Of a stretch of DNA of 64,000 nucleotides, positions 35,613 to 44,111 are shown piece after piece. The notes under the pieces are model-generated. The model had not been told where the DNA came from and made no database searches. It worked only from the letters and a program-made list of their open reading frames with translations. The translations under genes and the position numbers were made by a program. How positions within the stretch are numbered: position 1 is the stretch's first letter; each line of letters starts with the position of its first letter. Origin of the DNA: an uncultured Pelagibacteraceae bacterium (GTDB lineage Bacteria; Pseudomonadota; Alphaproteobacteria; Pelagibacterales; Pelagibacteraceae); assembly GCA_902561155.1 (NCBI GenBank), contig CACEOY010000003.1, positions 1 to 64,000 on the forward strand. The letters run 5' to 3'.

Positions 35613-36625
35613 ATCTCCTTTTTTTTCCAAGTATCTGGGGTGAGATCATTGTTAATTTCCAAATTGATGTGATATTCAAATGGTTTCACGCCTCTTTTTT
35701 TTATGTAATCAAACGTTTTTTGTATCCCCTCTTTAAGGGAAACTTTAGTTTTATAATTTAATAATTGTCTTGCCTTATCAGCAGAACAAATTGCATGCTT
35801 CACCTCTTGTGGTCTATCTTTTTTATAGATAGGAGGTAAATTTATACCAGTCACATTTGAGCAGAGTTCAGCAACTTTATTAATTGTCACAAACTCTTCA
35901 TCTGGTCCAATATTAATTATTTGTTTGTTAAGTTTTTTTTCATCTAACATAGGTATTAAACAAGATAAACAATCATCAATATATGAAAAGCATCGTGTTT
36001 GTTCTCCATCTCCATAAATTATTGGTGCCTTACCTTGCATCATTCTATTAATCATTATTGAAACCACGTTTCTAAAGGGATCGTCATATTTTTGTCTTGG
36101 ACCAATTATATTATGAGGTACCGCAATTACCCATTCAATCTTATTTAATTCACACAAATTTATAAGGACTTGCTCAGCAGCAACTTTAGAAATAGCATAG
36201 GGATCAACTGGTTTTGGTTTCATTGTTTCAGTAAAAGGATATTCTTGTGAGCCATATCTTGCCATTGATGAGCAAAAAATTATTCTTTTAACTTTTTCAT
36301 TAACAGCTGCTGAAAAAATAGAAACTGAAGCTAAGTAATTATTTTTAGTTATCTCATATGGAGAAAAAACTGACAAACCCTCATGAGCTGTGGCCGCGCA
36401 GTGATAAACTATTTGGACCCCTTTCATAATTCCTTTTATTTTTTCAAAATCACAACAATCAATATTATGAAATTCTACTCCTTTTGGAATATTATCTTTA
36501 TATCCACCGATCATGTTGTCTATTCCAATAACTTTGTGACCTAACCCTGAAAGTTGCTCTGATAAATGGGATCCTAGGAAACCAGCGACTCCAGTAACAA
36601 GTATTTTATATTGATTATTACTCAC
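35609..36625 (-). CDS. NAD-dependent sugar epimerase/dehydratase
   Basis: Extended SDR of 338 residues. The NAD site is LVTGVAGFLGSHLSEQL. The catalytic Ser and YxxxK are in FCSSMARYGSQE and DPYAISKVAAEQ. GDGEQTRCFSYIDDC is the substrate-side motif of UDP-sugar epimerases. It may epimerise or dehydrate a nucleotide sugar for the glycan island that begins here; UDP-glucose 4-epimerase-like activity is plausible but not proven. Confidence 0.82.
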   Translation of the reverse strand: MSNNQYKILVTGVAGFLGSHLSEQLSGLGHKVIGIDNMIGGYKDNIPKGVEFHNIDCCDFEKIKGIMKGVQIVYHCAATAHEGLSVFSPYEITKNNYLASVSIFSAAVNEKVKRIIFCSSMARYGSQEYPFTETMKPKPVDPYAISKVAAEQVLINLCELNKIEWVIAVPHNIIGPRQKYDDPFRNVVSIMINRMMQGKAPIIYGDGEQTRCFSYIDDCLSCLIPMLDEKKLNKQIINIGPDEEFVTINKVAELCSNVTGINLPPIYKKDRPQEVKHAICSADKARQLLNYKTKVSLKEGIQKTFDYIKKRGVKPFEYHINLEINNDLTPDTWKKKEI

Positions 36626-36663
36626 TGCAGAATATTTATAATTTTAATTAGTATAAATCAACT

Positions 36664-37509
36664 TTAATTAATTTTAGGTCTATACCAAGACTTTCTCATT
36701 AATATTGAATTTAGTATTCCATTAAATCGACAGTAATAAATATCCTTTTTTTCATTATTTGAAATAAATTTAAAAAAACAAGTTTTTAAAAAAGCTGATA
36801 AAAATTTTGGTAATATTTTTATTAATGCGAAAAAATAACCATAATGTTTATAATGAAAATAAAAAGTGGACCACATCCAATGCCAATTTCTTGATTTTTC
36901 CATTTCATGATTTATTGATTCATCATGAGAAGTTCCTCCTGCATGATTAATTTTAATATTTGTATCTAAAAATATTTTTTTGTTCATTTTAATTAATCTC
37001 CTGCAAAAATCTATCTCTTCAAAATAAATAAAAAAGTTTTCATCAAAAAATCCTACATCTTTACACTGTTCTAAGTTTAAAAACATAGCAAAACCTTTTA
37101 CATTTTTAACTTCAAAAATTCCATTTTTTTTATTCATTGTTGATTCTTGATAATTTTTCTCTTGAATAAAAGGTGCAATAATCGCAAAGTGAGGTTTTTT
37201 ATTGGCTGTTAAAAAAAAATTATCAATTGCTTTATTATGTAATTCTGCGTCCGGATTTATTATTAAAGCATACTTCGTATTAACCATTGTTAAACCAAGA
37301 TTATTTCCTTTTGCATAACCCAAGTTTATATCCGACAAAACACACTTTATATTAGGATATTCTTTTTCTAATTTTTCTTTTAATTTTTTATCATTAGAAT
37401 TTTCTATGATTATAATTTTAAAGTCTTTTCCTAAAGATTTTACACAGTTTAAAATCTTAGTTTCACTCTTAAAAGACGTGATAACTGCAGTAATATCTTT
37501 ATTATCCAT
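36664..37509 (-). CDS. Glycosyltransferase family 2
   Basis: A 281-residue GT-A protein. ITAVITSFKSETKILNCVKSL opens the fold, LSDINLGYAKGNNLGL follows, and INPDAELHN is the metal-binding DxD equivalent. FIYFEEIDFCRRL is typical of rhamnosyltransferase-like GT2 proteins. The C-terminal half has SRNWHWMWSTFYFHYKHYGY and ends KSWYRPKIN, shared in outline with the GT2 at 40282-41157. Probably assembles surface polysaccharide; sugar unknown. Confidence 0.83.
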   Translation of the reverse strand: MDNKDITAVITSFKSETKILNCVKSLGKDFKIIIIENSNDKKLKEKLEKEYPNIKCVLSDINLGYAKGNNLGLTMVNTKYALIINPDAELHNKAIDNFFLTANKKPHFAIIAPFIQEKNYQESTMNKKNGIFEVKNVKGFAMFLNLEQCKDVGFFDENFFIYFEEIDFCRRLIKMNKKIFLDTNIKINHAGGTSHDESINHEMEKSRNWHWMWSTFYFHYKHYGYFFALIKILPKFLSAFLKTCFFKFISNNEKKDIYYCRFNGILNSILMRKSWYRPKIN

Positions 37510-37585
37510 TTTATGTGTTATTAATTGATTTTGTATAATAATTCTTTATTTTAACACAATTACACTAAATATTCTTTATTCAAAT

Positions 37586-38608
37586 ATGAAAAAAATAATA
37601 GTAACAGGTGGATCTGGCTTTATAGGTAGTAATTTAGTTAATTATTTTGTCAAGAAAAATTATTTTGTTATAAATATAGATAAATTAACTTATTCTTCAA
37701 ATACATATCCTAATCATAATCTTTCAAAAAAAAACTATAAATTTTTTAAAATCGATATTAATAAAAAATCAAAATTAAAAAAAATAATTAAAAAGTATAA
37801 ACCTGAATGTATTTTTAATTTAGCGGCTGAGACACATGTTGATAGATCAATAGACTCCCCTTTTCAATTCATACATTCAAATATATTAGGTGTTTATAAT
37901 CTTTTAGAGGCCATAAGGGAAAACAATAAAAAAAATAAAAAAATAAAACTTGTTCATATATCCACAGACGAAGTATACGGCGATATTATATCAAATAGAT
38001 CTAATGAAAAATTTCCATACAACCCCAGCTCACCTTACTCAGCATCAAAAGCAAGTGCTGATCATCTAATTAAATCGTATATAAGAACTTACAAGTTACC
38101 AGCTATGATATCTAATTGTTGTAATAATTATGGTCCTTATCAGTTTCCAGAAAAGCTTATTCCAAAAATGATCTCCAATATTTTAAATAATAAGTCTCTA
38201 CCTATTTACGCTAAAGGACAAAACTCAAGGGAATGGATTCACGTTGAAGATCATTGTGATGCTTTGTATAGAATATTCAAAAAAGGTAAAGTTGGTGAAA
38301 GTTATAATGTAGGATCAAACATTAATCTCAAAAATATAGATTTAGTAAAAACTATTTTAAGAATATTTGAAAAGAAAAAATTTATCATTGGAAAAAAAGT
38401 TAAGATTAATTATGTAAAAGATCGACCTGGTCATGATTTTAGGTATGCTCTTAATAGTCTAAAAATAAAAAAACAAATTGGTTGGAAATCAAAGATAAGT
38501 CTAATTAAAGGTTTGCATATGACAATTGATTGGTATTTAAATAATAAAAATTTTATTAATTCAATATCTAAAAAGTTATATGTTAATAGACTAGGTTTAA
38601 AATTATGA
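37586..38608 (+). CDS. rfbB: dTDP-glucose 4,6-dehydratase
   Basis: Forms dTDP-4-keto-6-deoxyglucose. The motifs are VTGGSGFIGSNLVNYF, LAAETHVDRSIDSPFQF, HISTDEVYGD with the catalytic Thr-Asp-Glu, SPYSASKASADHL (YxxxK), and YGPYQFPEKLIPKMI. Length is 340 residues. It overlaps rfbA by four bases; rfbC lies 11 kb away. It is unusually AT-rich, with many AAA codons like the rest of the island. Confidence 0.95.
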   Translation: MKKIIVTGGSGFIGSNLVNYFVKKNYFVINIDKLTYSSNTYPNHNLSKKNYKFFKIDINKKSKLKKIIKKYKPECIFNLAAETHVDRSIDSPFQFIHSNILGVYNLLEAIRENNKKNKKIKLVHISTDEVYGDIISNRSNEKFPYNPSSPYSASKASADHLIKSYIRTYKLPAMISNCCNNYGPYQFPEKLIPKMISNILNNKSLPIYAKGQNSREWIHVEDHCDALYRIFKKGKVGESYNVGSNINLKNIDLVKTILRIFEKKKFIIGKKVKINYVKDRPGHDFRYALNSLKIKKQIGWKSKISLIKGLHMTIDWYLNNKNFINSISKKLYVNRLGLKL

Positions 38609-39471
38609 TAAAAAAAGGAATTATTTTAGCTGGCGGTCTTGGTACCCGGATGAGTCCAATAACAAAATCTGTAAATAAACAACTTCTGCCAATTTATGAT
38701 AAACCATTAATATATTATCCGTTATCTGTGCTTATGCTTGCAGGTATAAAAGAAGTTCTGATAATAGTTAATAGAGGTCAAGTAAGTCAATTTAAAAAAG
38801 TTTTAAAAAATGGAGAAAGTTTTGGTATTAGAATACATTATAAAGAACAAAAACAACCAAACGGTTTGCCTGAGGCATTTATTATTGGGGAAAAATTTAT
38901 CGATAAAAATGGTGTAGCGCTAATTTTAGGAGATAATTTTTTTTATGCCCAAAGTTTAACTAAAACTTTACAAAACGCAACTAAGCTAAAAAATGGGGCA
39001 AAAGTTTTTTTGCATCCTGTTAGTAATCCAAAACTTTACGGAATAGCTACGATAAAGAATAAAAAAATCGTAAGCTTAAAAGAAAAACCTACGTTTACAA
39101 ATTCTAATTTAGCAGTTACAGGTTTATATTTTTTCGACAAAAATGTTGTTAGTATTAGTAAAACACTTAAACCCTCAAAAAGAAAAGAATTAGAGATTAT
39201 TGATCTTTTAAACATATATAGAAAAAAAAATAGACTAAGCGCAGAATTTTTAGGAAGAGGCGGTGCTTGGTTAGACGCTGGATCTATAGATGATTATTAT
39301 GACACAACTTCTTTTGTTTCAACTATACAAAAGAGACAGGGTTTTAAAATTGCTTGCCTTGAGGAAATTGCATTTACAAAAAATTGGATAAATAAGAATA
39401 CCTTAAAAGATAGTATTAAATTTTATGGTAATTGCGATTATTCAAAGTATTTAAGACGACTACTATTTTAA
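38605..39471 (+). CDS. rfbA: Glucose-1-phosphate thymidylyltransferase
   Basis: Makes dTDP-glucose. KGIILAGGLGTRMSPITKSVNKQLLPIYDKPLIYYPLS is the nucleotide-binding signature of RmlA (quoted here in part: GGLGTRMSPIT). ILGDNFFYAQ has the catalytic metal Asp, and GRGGAWLDAGSIDDYY the C-terminal motif. Its 288 residues match the short tetrameric enzyme. Coupled to rfbB by a four-base overlap. Confidence 0.95.
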   Translation: MIKKGIILAGGLGTRMSPITKSVNKQLLPIYDKPLIYYPLSVLMLAGIKEVLIIVNRGQVSQFKKVLKNGESFGIRIHYKEQKQPNGLPEAFIIGEKFIDKNGVALILGDNFFYAQSLTKTLQNATKLKNGAKVFLHPVSNPKLYGIATIKNKKIVSLKEKPTFTNSNLAVTGLYFFDKNVVSISKTLKPSKRKELEIIDLLNIYRKKNRLSAEFLGRGGAWLDAGSIDDYYDTTSFVSTIQKRQGFKIACLEEIAFTKNWINKNTLKDSIKFYGNCDYSKYLRRLLF

Positions 39472-40289
39472 TTCCCACCAATATCATGAAATAGAATTGG
39501 TAATTCTTTAAATTTAGCATTTTTTTTAAACCAATAAGACATGAATCTTTCCGCTAAAAAACCGTATATTCTTGTTAATCCATAACCTTTAAGATCTTTA
39601 AAACCAAATAATTGTTCACATTTTTCTAGCCAAGGAAAAATTTCATTATAGTATGAATTTAATAGTTTTTTGGATTTACAAATGAACATATTATGAGGAT
39701 TAAAAGATACTTCTTCGTTTACAAAATTTCTGAAATCAACTTTATTTTCCTCGTTAAGCAAGTCAATTGCTTTATCTAAATTGTCTATACCATGCATTAA
39801 ATCAAAGTGAAATTTTATATTTCTTGCTTTCTCATTAAACAATACCTTAGGATTAGATGCCACTAAAGAAAAACCATTTTTTAAAAATTTCATTATTTTC
39901 CTTTTATTTACAAAAAAAGGATCTCCTAAAATTACTTCAAAATGGTTAAAATCATCGGGAATTTTTTTTAGAACTTTATTATTTAAATTACTTAAATTTA
40001 ATTTATTGTTGGGAGTAAAATTTAATGCCCAAAACTTTCTATATTGACAAAATCCAATCCAATCTTGATTTATTTTATCTAAATAATTTTTCCACAGCCA
40101 ATAATGAAATGTATATTCTCCGTAATATTTATTTTTTTTTGAAATATTGTCCCCTTGTTTATCGCTTAAAAAATCTTCTGAAAAAGTTTTTTCTCCTAAA
40201 CCAACTGGTACATAACCCATTTCTTTTATAATACTTTGATGTGTAGGCTCTAAAGTAAGACAAAACATTTTTAAATTATAATTAGTCAT
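39468..40289 (-). CDS. DUF4422-like glycan-synthesis protein
   Basis: A 273-residue protein. The block KNKYYGEYTFHYWLWKNY, then DWIGFCQYRKFW, resembles DUF4422, a family found in capsule and LPS clusters and suspected to be glycosyltransferases. SFNPHNMFICKSKKLLNSYY and ALTRIYGFLAERF-like text near the end (RIYGFLAERFMSYW) also fit. There is no membrane segment. It is paralogous in layout to 41285-42100. It overlaps the GT2 gene upstream by eight bases, so the two are coupled. Confidence 0.6.
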   Translation of the reverse strand: MTNYNLKMFCLTLEPTHQSIIKEMGYVPVGLGEKTFSEDFLSDKQGDNISKKNKYYGEYTFHYWLWKNYLDKINQDWIGFCQYRKFWALNFTPNNKLNLSNLNNKVLKKIPDDFNHFEVILGDPFFVNKRKIMKFLKNGFSLVASNPKVLFNEKARNIKFHFDLMHGIDNLDKAIDLLNEENKVDFRNFVNEEVSFNPHNMFICKSKKLLNSYYNEIFPWLEKCEQLFGFKDLKGYGLTRIYGFLAERFMSYWFKKNAKFKELPILFHDIGGN

Positions 40290-41157
40290 TCTTATTTAAA
40301 TTAGGTCTATAAGAAGATTTTTGTAAAAAAATTCCATTTAGCGCGCCCATTAGACTGGCTAAGTGTAATTTTGCATCAAAAAATCTTATTTTTATCAAAG
40401 ATAGTATTATTCCTAATATATTTTGATAAATATTAGGAATAATTTTTTTCAACGCGTATGCATAGTTTCGATTTTTTTTAAAAAAATAAAACTTCGACCA
40501 ACTAAAATGCCAGTTTCTATTTACCAAAATTTCATTATTGAATTTTTTATTAGAGGAGCTTGTGCCTAAATGTTCAAATTTTAATCCTTTAATAATCGAC
40601 ATTTTATGTTTTAACTTTTCCAATTTTTTACACAAATCTATAGTTTCGAAATACATAAAAAAATTTTCATCTAATATTTTTGAGTTTTTAAATTTTTTTC
40701 TATTAATTATACAAAAACACCAGTCTATTTCTTTTACGTTTTCAATTTTAAAGCCGTTAATTTTTTTTTTCGCTAATTTGATTTTTTCAAAAGGGGTAAA
40801 ATTTTTATAAATTTTTTGATTTTTATACTCAGGCGCCAATAATGTGAATTCTTTGTATTTATTAATTACTTTTTCTAATTTTTCAATTAGATTTTTATTT
40901 ATTAGAACATCTGGTGTAATTGTTAATACAAAATCATTTTTACATTTTTTTAATGCTAGATTAAATGCTTTTGCATAACCCAAATTTTCAGTTGGCATTA
41001 TTACACTTACGTTTTTAAATTTTTTTTCTAATTCTCTTGTTGATTGTATCATAGAATTTTCAATGATTATTGTTTGATGTTTTTTTTTAATATTTGATAA
41101 AATTTTTTTTAATAAATGATTACTTTGAAATGATATTATAATTACTGATAGTTTCAT
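40282..41157 (-). CDS. Glycosyltransferase family 2
   Basis: A 291-residue GT-A protein. It has LSVIIISFQSNHLLKKIL at the start, PTENLGYAKAFNLALKKC, and TPDVLINK in the metal-site position. FFMYFETIDLCKKL parallels the GT2 at 36664. The C-terminal part NRNWHFSWSKFYFFKKNRNY and ending SSYRPNLNK is the same domain as in that gene, so the two are likely paralogues. The ATG is eight bases after the mature 3' end of tRNA-Met, implying co-transcription with the tRNA. Confidence 0.8.
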   Translation of the reverse strand: MKLSVIIISFQSNHLLKKILSNIKKKHQTIIIENSMIQSTRELEKKFKNVSVIMPTENLGYAKAFNLALKKCKNDFVLTITPDVLINKNLIEKLEKVINKYKEFTLLAPEYKNQKIYKNFTPFEKIKLAKKKINGFKIENVKEIDWCFCIINRKKFKNSKILDENFFMYFETIDLCKKLEKLKHKMSIIKGLKFEHLGTSSSNKKFNNEILVNRNWHFSWSKFYFFKKNRNYAYALKKIIPNIYQNILGIILSLIKIRFFDAKLHLASLMGALNGIFLQKSSYRPNLNKND

Positions 41158-41165
41158 AATTATGA

Positions 41166-41242
41166 TGGTAGCGAGGGGCGGAGTCGAACCGCCGACCCCA
41201 GGCTTATGAGTCCTGTGCTCTAACCAACTGAGCTACCTCGCC
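41166..41242 (-). tRNA. tRNA-Met (CAT anticodon), elongator type
   Basis: Minus-strand cloverleaf of 77 bases with encoded CCA. Acceptor GGCGAGG/CCTCGCT, D-arm GCTC-AGTTGGTTA-GAGC, anticodon loop CTCATAA (CAT), T-arm GGCGG-TTCGACT-CCGCC. The 1-72 position is G-U, not the C-A mismatch of initiator tRNA. The lowest anticodon-stem pair reads A31-G39, a mismatch. The C34 could instead be lysidine-modified for Ile, but the overall arms look like elongator Met. Confidence 0.93.
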
Positions 41243-41252
41243 ATTGATATAA

Positions 41253-41280
41253 GTTATAATACATCTCACCAAACTTTCAA
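41253..41280 (-). promoter_or_regulatory. Predicted promoter of tRNA-Met and the downstream GT2 gene
   Basis: On the minus strand TTGAAA (41275-41280), 16 bases, TATAAC (41253-41258), with an expected start about four bases before the tRNA 5' end. The tRNA is followed within eight bases by the GT2 ATG and no terminator is visible, so this promoter may also drive the glycan genes. Confidence 0.5.
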
Positions 41281-41284
41281 TAAT

Positions 41285-42100
41285 TTAGTACTTATGTAAA
41301 GTTGGATACATTCTAAGTGTAAAAGGTAATTTCATTGGATTAACAAACTTATTTATATTGTCAGACAACATTGTATTGCCAAGTCTCGCATAAGACAAAT
41401 AGTTTAATTTTTTAATATAAGTGCTAAACCAAAATGAATTAAATCTTTCCATTAAAAAAGCAGGTATTCGAGTGTTATATCCGTTAAGTACATTTATATC
41501 ACTACAATATTTATAACACTTTTCTAACCAAGGAAATAAAGTGTTGCAATATTCATCAAAAATATCTGCTGTAGTTAAGAAAAATGTAATACTTAAACTA
41601 TTTGAGTTTATAAATTTTAAAAAATCTGTTTTTAATTTCCCATCTAAAAAATCTGCACATTCTATAATAATATTTTTTCCATGGACTTTTTCAAATTGTT
41701 GAAGAACAGTTTCTTTTTCAAATATAATTGGTTGAACTTGTACTGCCTCAGAATTGTTGAAAATATTGTTATTTGATTGTAATAAATTTGAATACAAGCT
41801 AGAAACAGAGAATTTTTGCTTATGTTTGTAGCACTTATTTAACCATAACTTTCTGTAATTACAAGTACCCACCCAAGATTTTTTATTCATCTTTTTTAAT
41901 TCATTTTTCCATATCCAATAAAATCCAGTTGCTTCACCATAATAATGATTTAAAGAATTTAAATTTAATCCTTTTTTTTCATCTAAGTAATTTTTATTAA
42001 AGTTTGATTTTCCTAAACCCAGAATATGAACATAAGAGGGTAACTTGTTCAAAATTAAATATTCGTTGAGCGTAAAACAATAAATCTTTAGATCTGTCAT
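41285..42100 (-). CDS. DUF4422-like glycan-synthesis protein
   Basis: A 271-residue relative of 39468-40289. It shares the order LKIYCFTLNEY, NHYYGEATGFYWIWKN, SWVGTCNYRKLWLN, LFPWLEKCYKYC and TRIPAFLMERFNSFW. These conserved aromatic and charged positions suggest a common fold and perhaps a glycosyltransferase role as proposed for DUF4422. No signal or membrane segment is seen. It lies upstream of tRNA-Met, after a methyltransferase gene on the same strand. Confidence 0.6.
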   Translation of the reverse strand: MTDLKIYCFTLNEYLILNKLPSYVHILGLGKSNFNKNYLDEKKGLNLNSLNHYYGEATGFYWIWKNELKKMNKKSWVGTCNYRKLWLNKCYKHKQKFSVSSLYSNLLQSNNNIFNNSEAVQVQPIIFEKETVLQQFEKVHGKNIIIECADFLDGKLKTDFLKFINSNSLSITFFLTTADIFDEYCNTLFPWLEKCYKYCSDINVLNGYNTRIPAFLMERFNSFWFSTYIKKLNYLSYARLGNTMLSDNINKFVNPMKLPFTLRMYPTLHKY

Positions 42101-42106
42101 ATAAAT

Positions 42107-42919
42107 TTATTCAAAATATTTTTTTACAATTTTATTATTTATCCTTTTTTTTAAAAACTTAGTAAATTTATTCAATCTGATAAAAGGAATTTTATTCAAG
42201 TATTTTTTTAAATTTTTTACAAAAATTTCGTTTCCTTGCCAAGTTAAATCCTCTATTGAATGACTTTTTCCTTTATTATTAATCTTTATATTTTTTTTTG
42301 CTTTAGCTTGATTGATGTTAAAACAAACAATGCTCTCATAAAAATCAATTGAGTAAATATACTTTTTTAAAGAGAAATTAATTTTTAAACCTAAATCAAG
42401 ATCTATATTTGTATTTAAATCGTCAATTACTTTTTTTGAAAAATTTATAAATGAATATTTTTGACTAGAGTTGTACTCATCAACGTAACTTGTGTGTGTA
42501 TCCTCTACCATTAAAACACCGCCGTCATTAATATGTTGAACAGTATTAACAGTAGTTTTTATTTGATCTAGATTTGTATGCCCTCCATCATCCAAAATAG
42601 CATCTACATTTCCATATTTATTAAAAAATAATTTCCAAAATTCATCGTCTGACTGATTTCCTATCTCAACAAATATATCTTTTTCTTTTTCCTCAAACTT
42701 TTTACACTCAGGATTAATATCAATTCCAATAATTTTAGAATCTTTGCCAAAATAATTCTTCCACATTTGTAGCGACCCACCGTTAAAAATGCCAATTTCT
42801 ACAAATATGATTTTTTTATCTTTTAAATTAGAAAAAAACTTTTCATAAACTGGGAAGTATTTCTCCCATTTAACAGAATAATTTTTTAAATTTTCAAATT
42901 CTTTTTTTAAATCTGGCAT
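42107..42919 (-). CDS. Class I SAM-dependent methyltransferase (CmcI/macrocin O-methyltransferase-like)
   Basis: A 270-residue Rossmann methyltransferase. IFVEIGIFNGGSLQMWKNYFG is motif I, IIGIDINPECKKFE the acidic motif II, and DAILDDGGHTNLDQIK with GGVLMVEDTHTSY the later motifs. Related enzymes O-methylate sugars in antibiotics and glycans using a metal. In this island it probably decorates a surface sugar. It is separated by six bases from the DUF4422-like gene downstream. Confidence 0.75.
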   Translation of the reverse strand: MPDLKKEFENLKNYSVKWEKYFPVYEKFFSNLKDKKIIFVEIGIFNGGSLQMWKNYFGKDSKIIGIDINPECKKFEEKEKDIFVEIGNQSDDEFWKLFFNKYGNVDAILDDGGHTNLDQIKTTVNTVQHINDGGVLMVEDTHTSYVDEYNSSQKYSFINFSKKVIDDLNTNIDLDLGLKINFSLKKYIYSIDFYESIVCFNINQAKAKKNIKINNKGKSHSIEDLTWQGNEIFVKNLKKYLNKIPFIRLNKFTKFLKKRINNKIVKKYFE

Positions 42920-42938
42920 AAAATTTAAAATAAATTTT

Positions 42939-44033
42939 TTAAGAGCTTATACACTTTTCAAGCTCATTCAAATCAACAAAAATAGTACCTAGTTGACTTG
43001 AAAATTTCTGATTTATTTGTTCTCCTTTTCCAATAAAATTTGTGTAATCTAAATTTAGTTGATTACCTAAATTTTTATACATGTTTCCAATGTGTGATAA
43101 TTTGATTTCAATTACCTTTGTTTTGGGTTGGCAAAATAATAGATTAGACAAGCCAGCTCCATGCAATCCTATAACCATTTCTGCTTCGCTAAATAAATTA
43201 ATTTGATCTAAAAAAGTCAAAGATGATAACTGAATAATTTGAAATCCTTTAGATGATAAAAAGTTTTTTACTTCATTTTCATTTATAATACTTCTTAAAT
43301 GCTTAACGCTTGATCTAGAGTCATCTCTATCTATAAAAAACTTTTTGGTCTTTTTTTTGTTATTAATATTGGATGCAAAGCTATCTCTGTAAAAATTTAT
43401 AATCCAATTTGGCAAATTTTCATTATCTCTATTTGGGTCATTTAAAATAACACAGGGATGATCTACAGCAATGATTTCATCAGCAAATATATGTCTATTG
43501 TGTCTACTTGAGAGCCTTTTAGATATTGGTATCTGAAAAAAATCTAAACTTTCCCTCTGAAATTTGAGCTTTGTTTCTGGAAAAAGAAAGTAGTCTATAT
43601 CAGTAATATCAAATTTTTTTTGCAGTATTTTAAGGCGTGGTAAAACATCAAAAAGCCAGTGAAAATAGTTTTCGTTACCTCCACCACCTGTTAATAATGA
43701 AAAAACTTTTCCATTAATTTTTTTTTTAAATCTAGGAGTTCCTATTTTTAATACTATATTCTCTTCTATTTTGGACATAACATTGTTTCTAAATTGAAAT
43801 GAGGGTCCTTCAATTAAAAGGTTATTTTTTATAATAGCAGTGTCATGAATTGTATCAGTATATATTCTTGAATTTTTACAAAAATATATTCTATAGTTAA
43901 TATTATCTTTAAAAGATATTCTGGTAACGTCTTTGTAGTCTTTTAATTTTAAAATACCCTTAATTTTACCGTTTAACACAATAAAAATTAAATATATTAA
44001 TTTTTTATATATATTTTGAATTTTTTTTCTCAT
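42939..44033 (-). CDS. Glycosyltransferase family 61-like protein (DUF563)
   Basis: A 364-residue protein. LLTGGGGNENYFHWLFDVLPRL is the central GT61 motif, FFIDRDDSRSSVKHLRSIINE follows, and IGLHGAGLSNLLFCQPKTKVIEI is the C-terminal signature. The family transfers xylose, GlcNAc or other sugars in eukaryotes and acts in bacterial capsule and LPS clusters. A hydrophobic stretch near the N-terminus (KLIYLIFIVLNG) may anchor it to the membrane. Confidence 0.75.
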   Translation of the reverse strand: MRKKIQNIYKKLIYLIFIVLNGKIKGILKLKDYKDVTRISFKDNINYRIYFCKNSRIYTDTIHDTAIIKNNLLIEGPSFQFRNNVMSKIEENIVLKIGTPRFKKKINGKVFSLLTGGGGNENYFHWLFDVLPRLKILQKKFDITDIDYFLFPETKLKFQRESLDFFQIPISKRLSSRHNRHIFADEIIAVDHPCVILNDPNRDNENLPNWIINFYRDSFASNINNKKKTKKFFIDRDDSRSSVKHLRSIINENEVKNFLSSKGFQIIQLSSLTFLDQINLFSEAEMVIGLHGAGLSNLLFCQPKTKVIEIKLSHIGNMYKNLGNQLNLDYTNFIGKGEQINQKFSSQLGTIFVDLNELEKCISS

Positions 44034-44111
44034 TAACTTAAATGTTAAATATAGTAATAATGTTATTTTTATTATAGTTTGGTCGAAATATAAATATTTT
44101 AAATTACATCT

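Noticed and set aside
39468-42100. Mobile element around tRNA-Met
   Set aside because: No integrase, transposase, direct repeat of the tRNA 3' end or terminal inverted repeat was seen; only the position suggests insertion.
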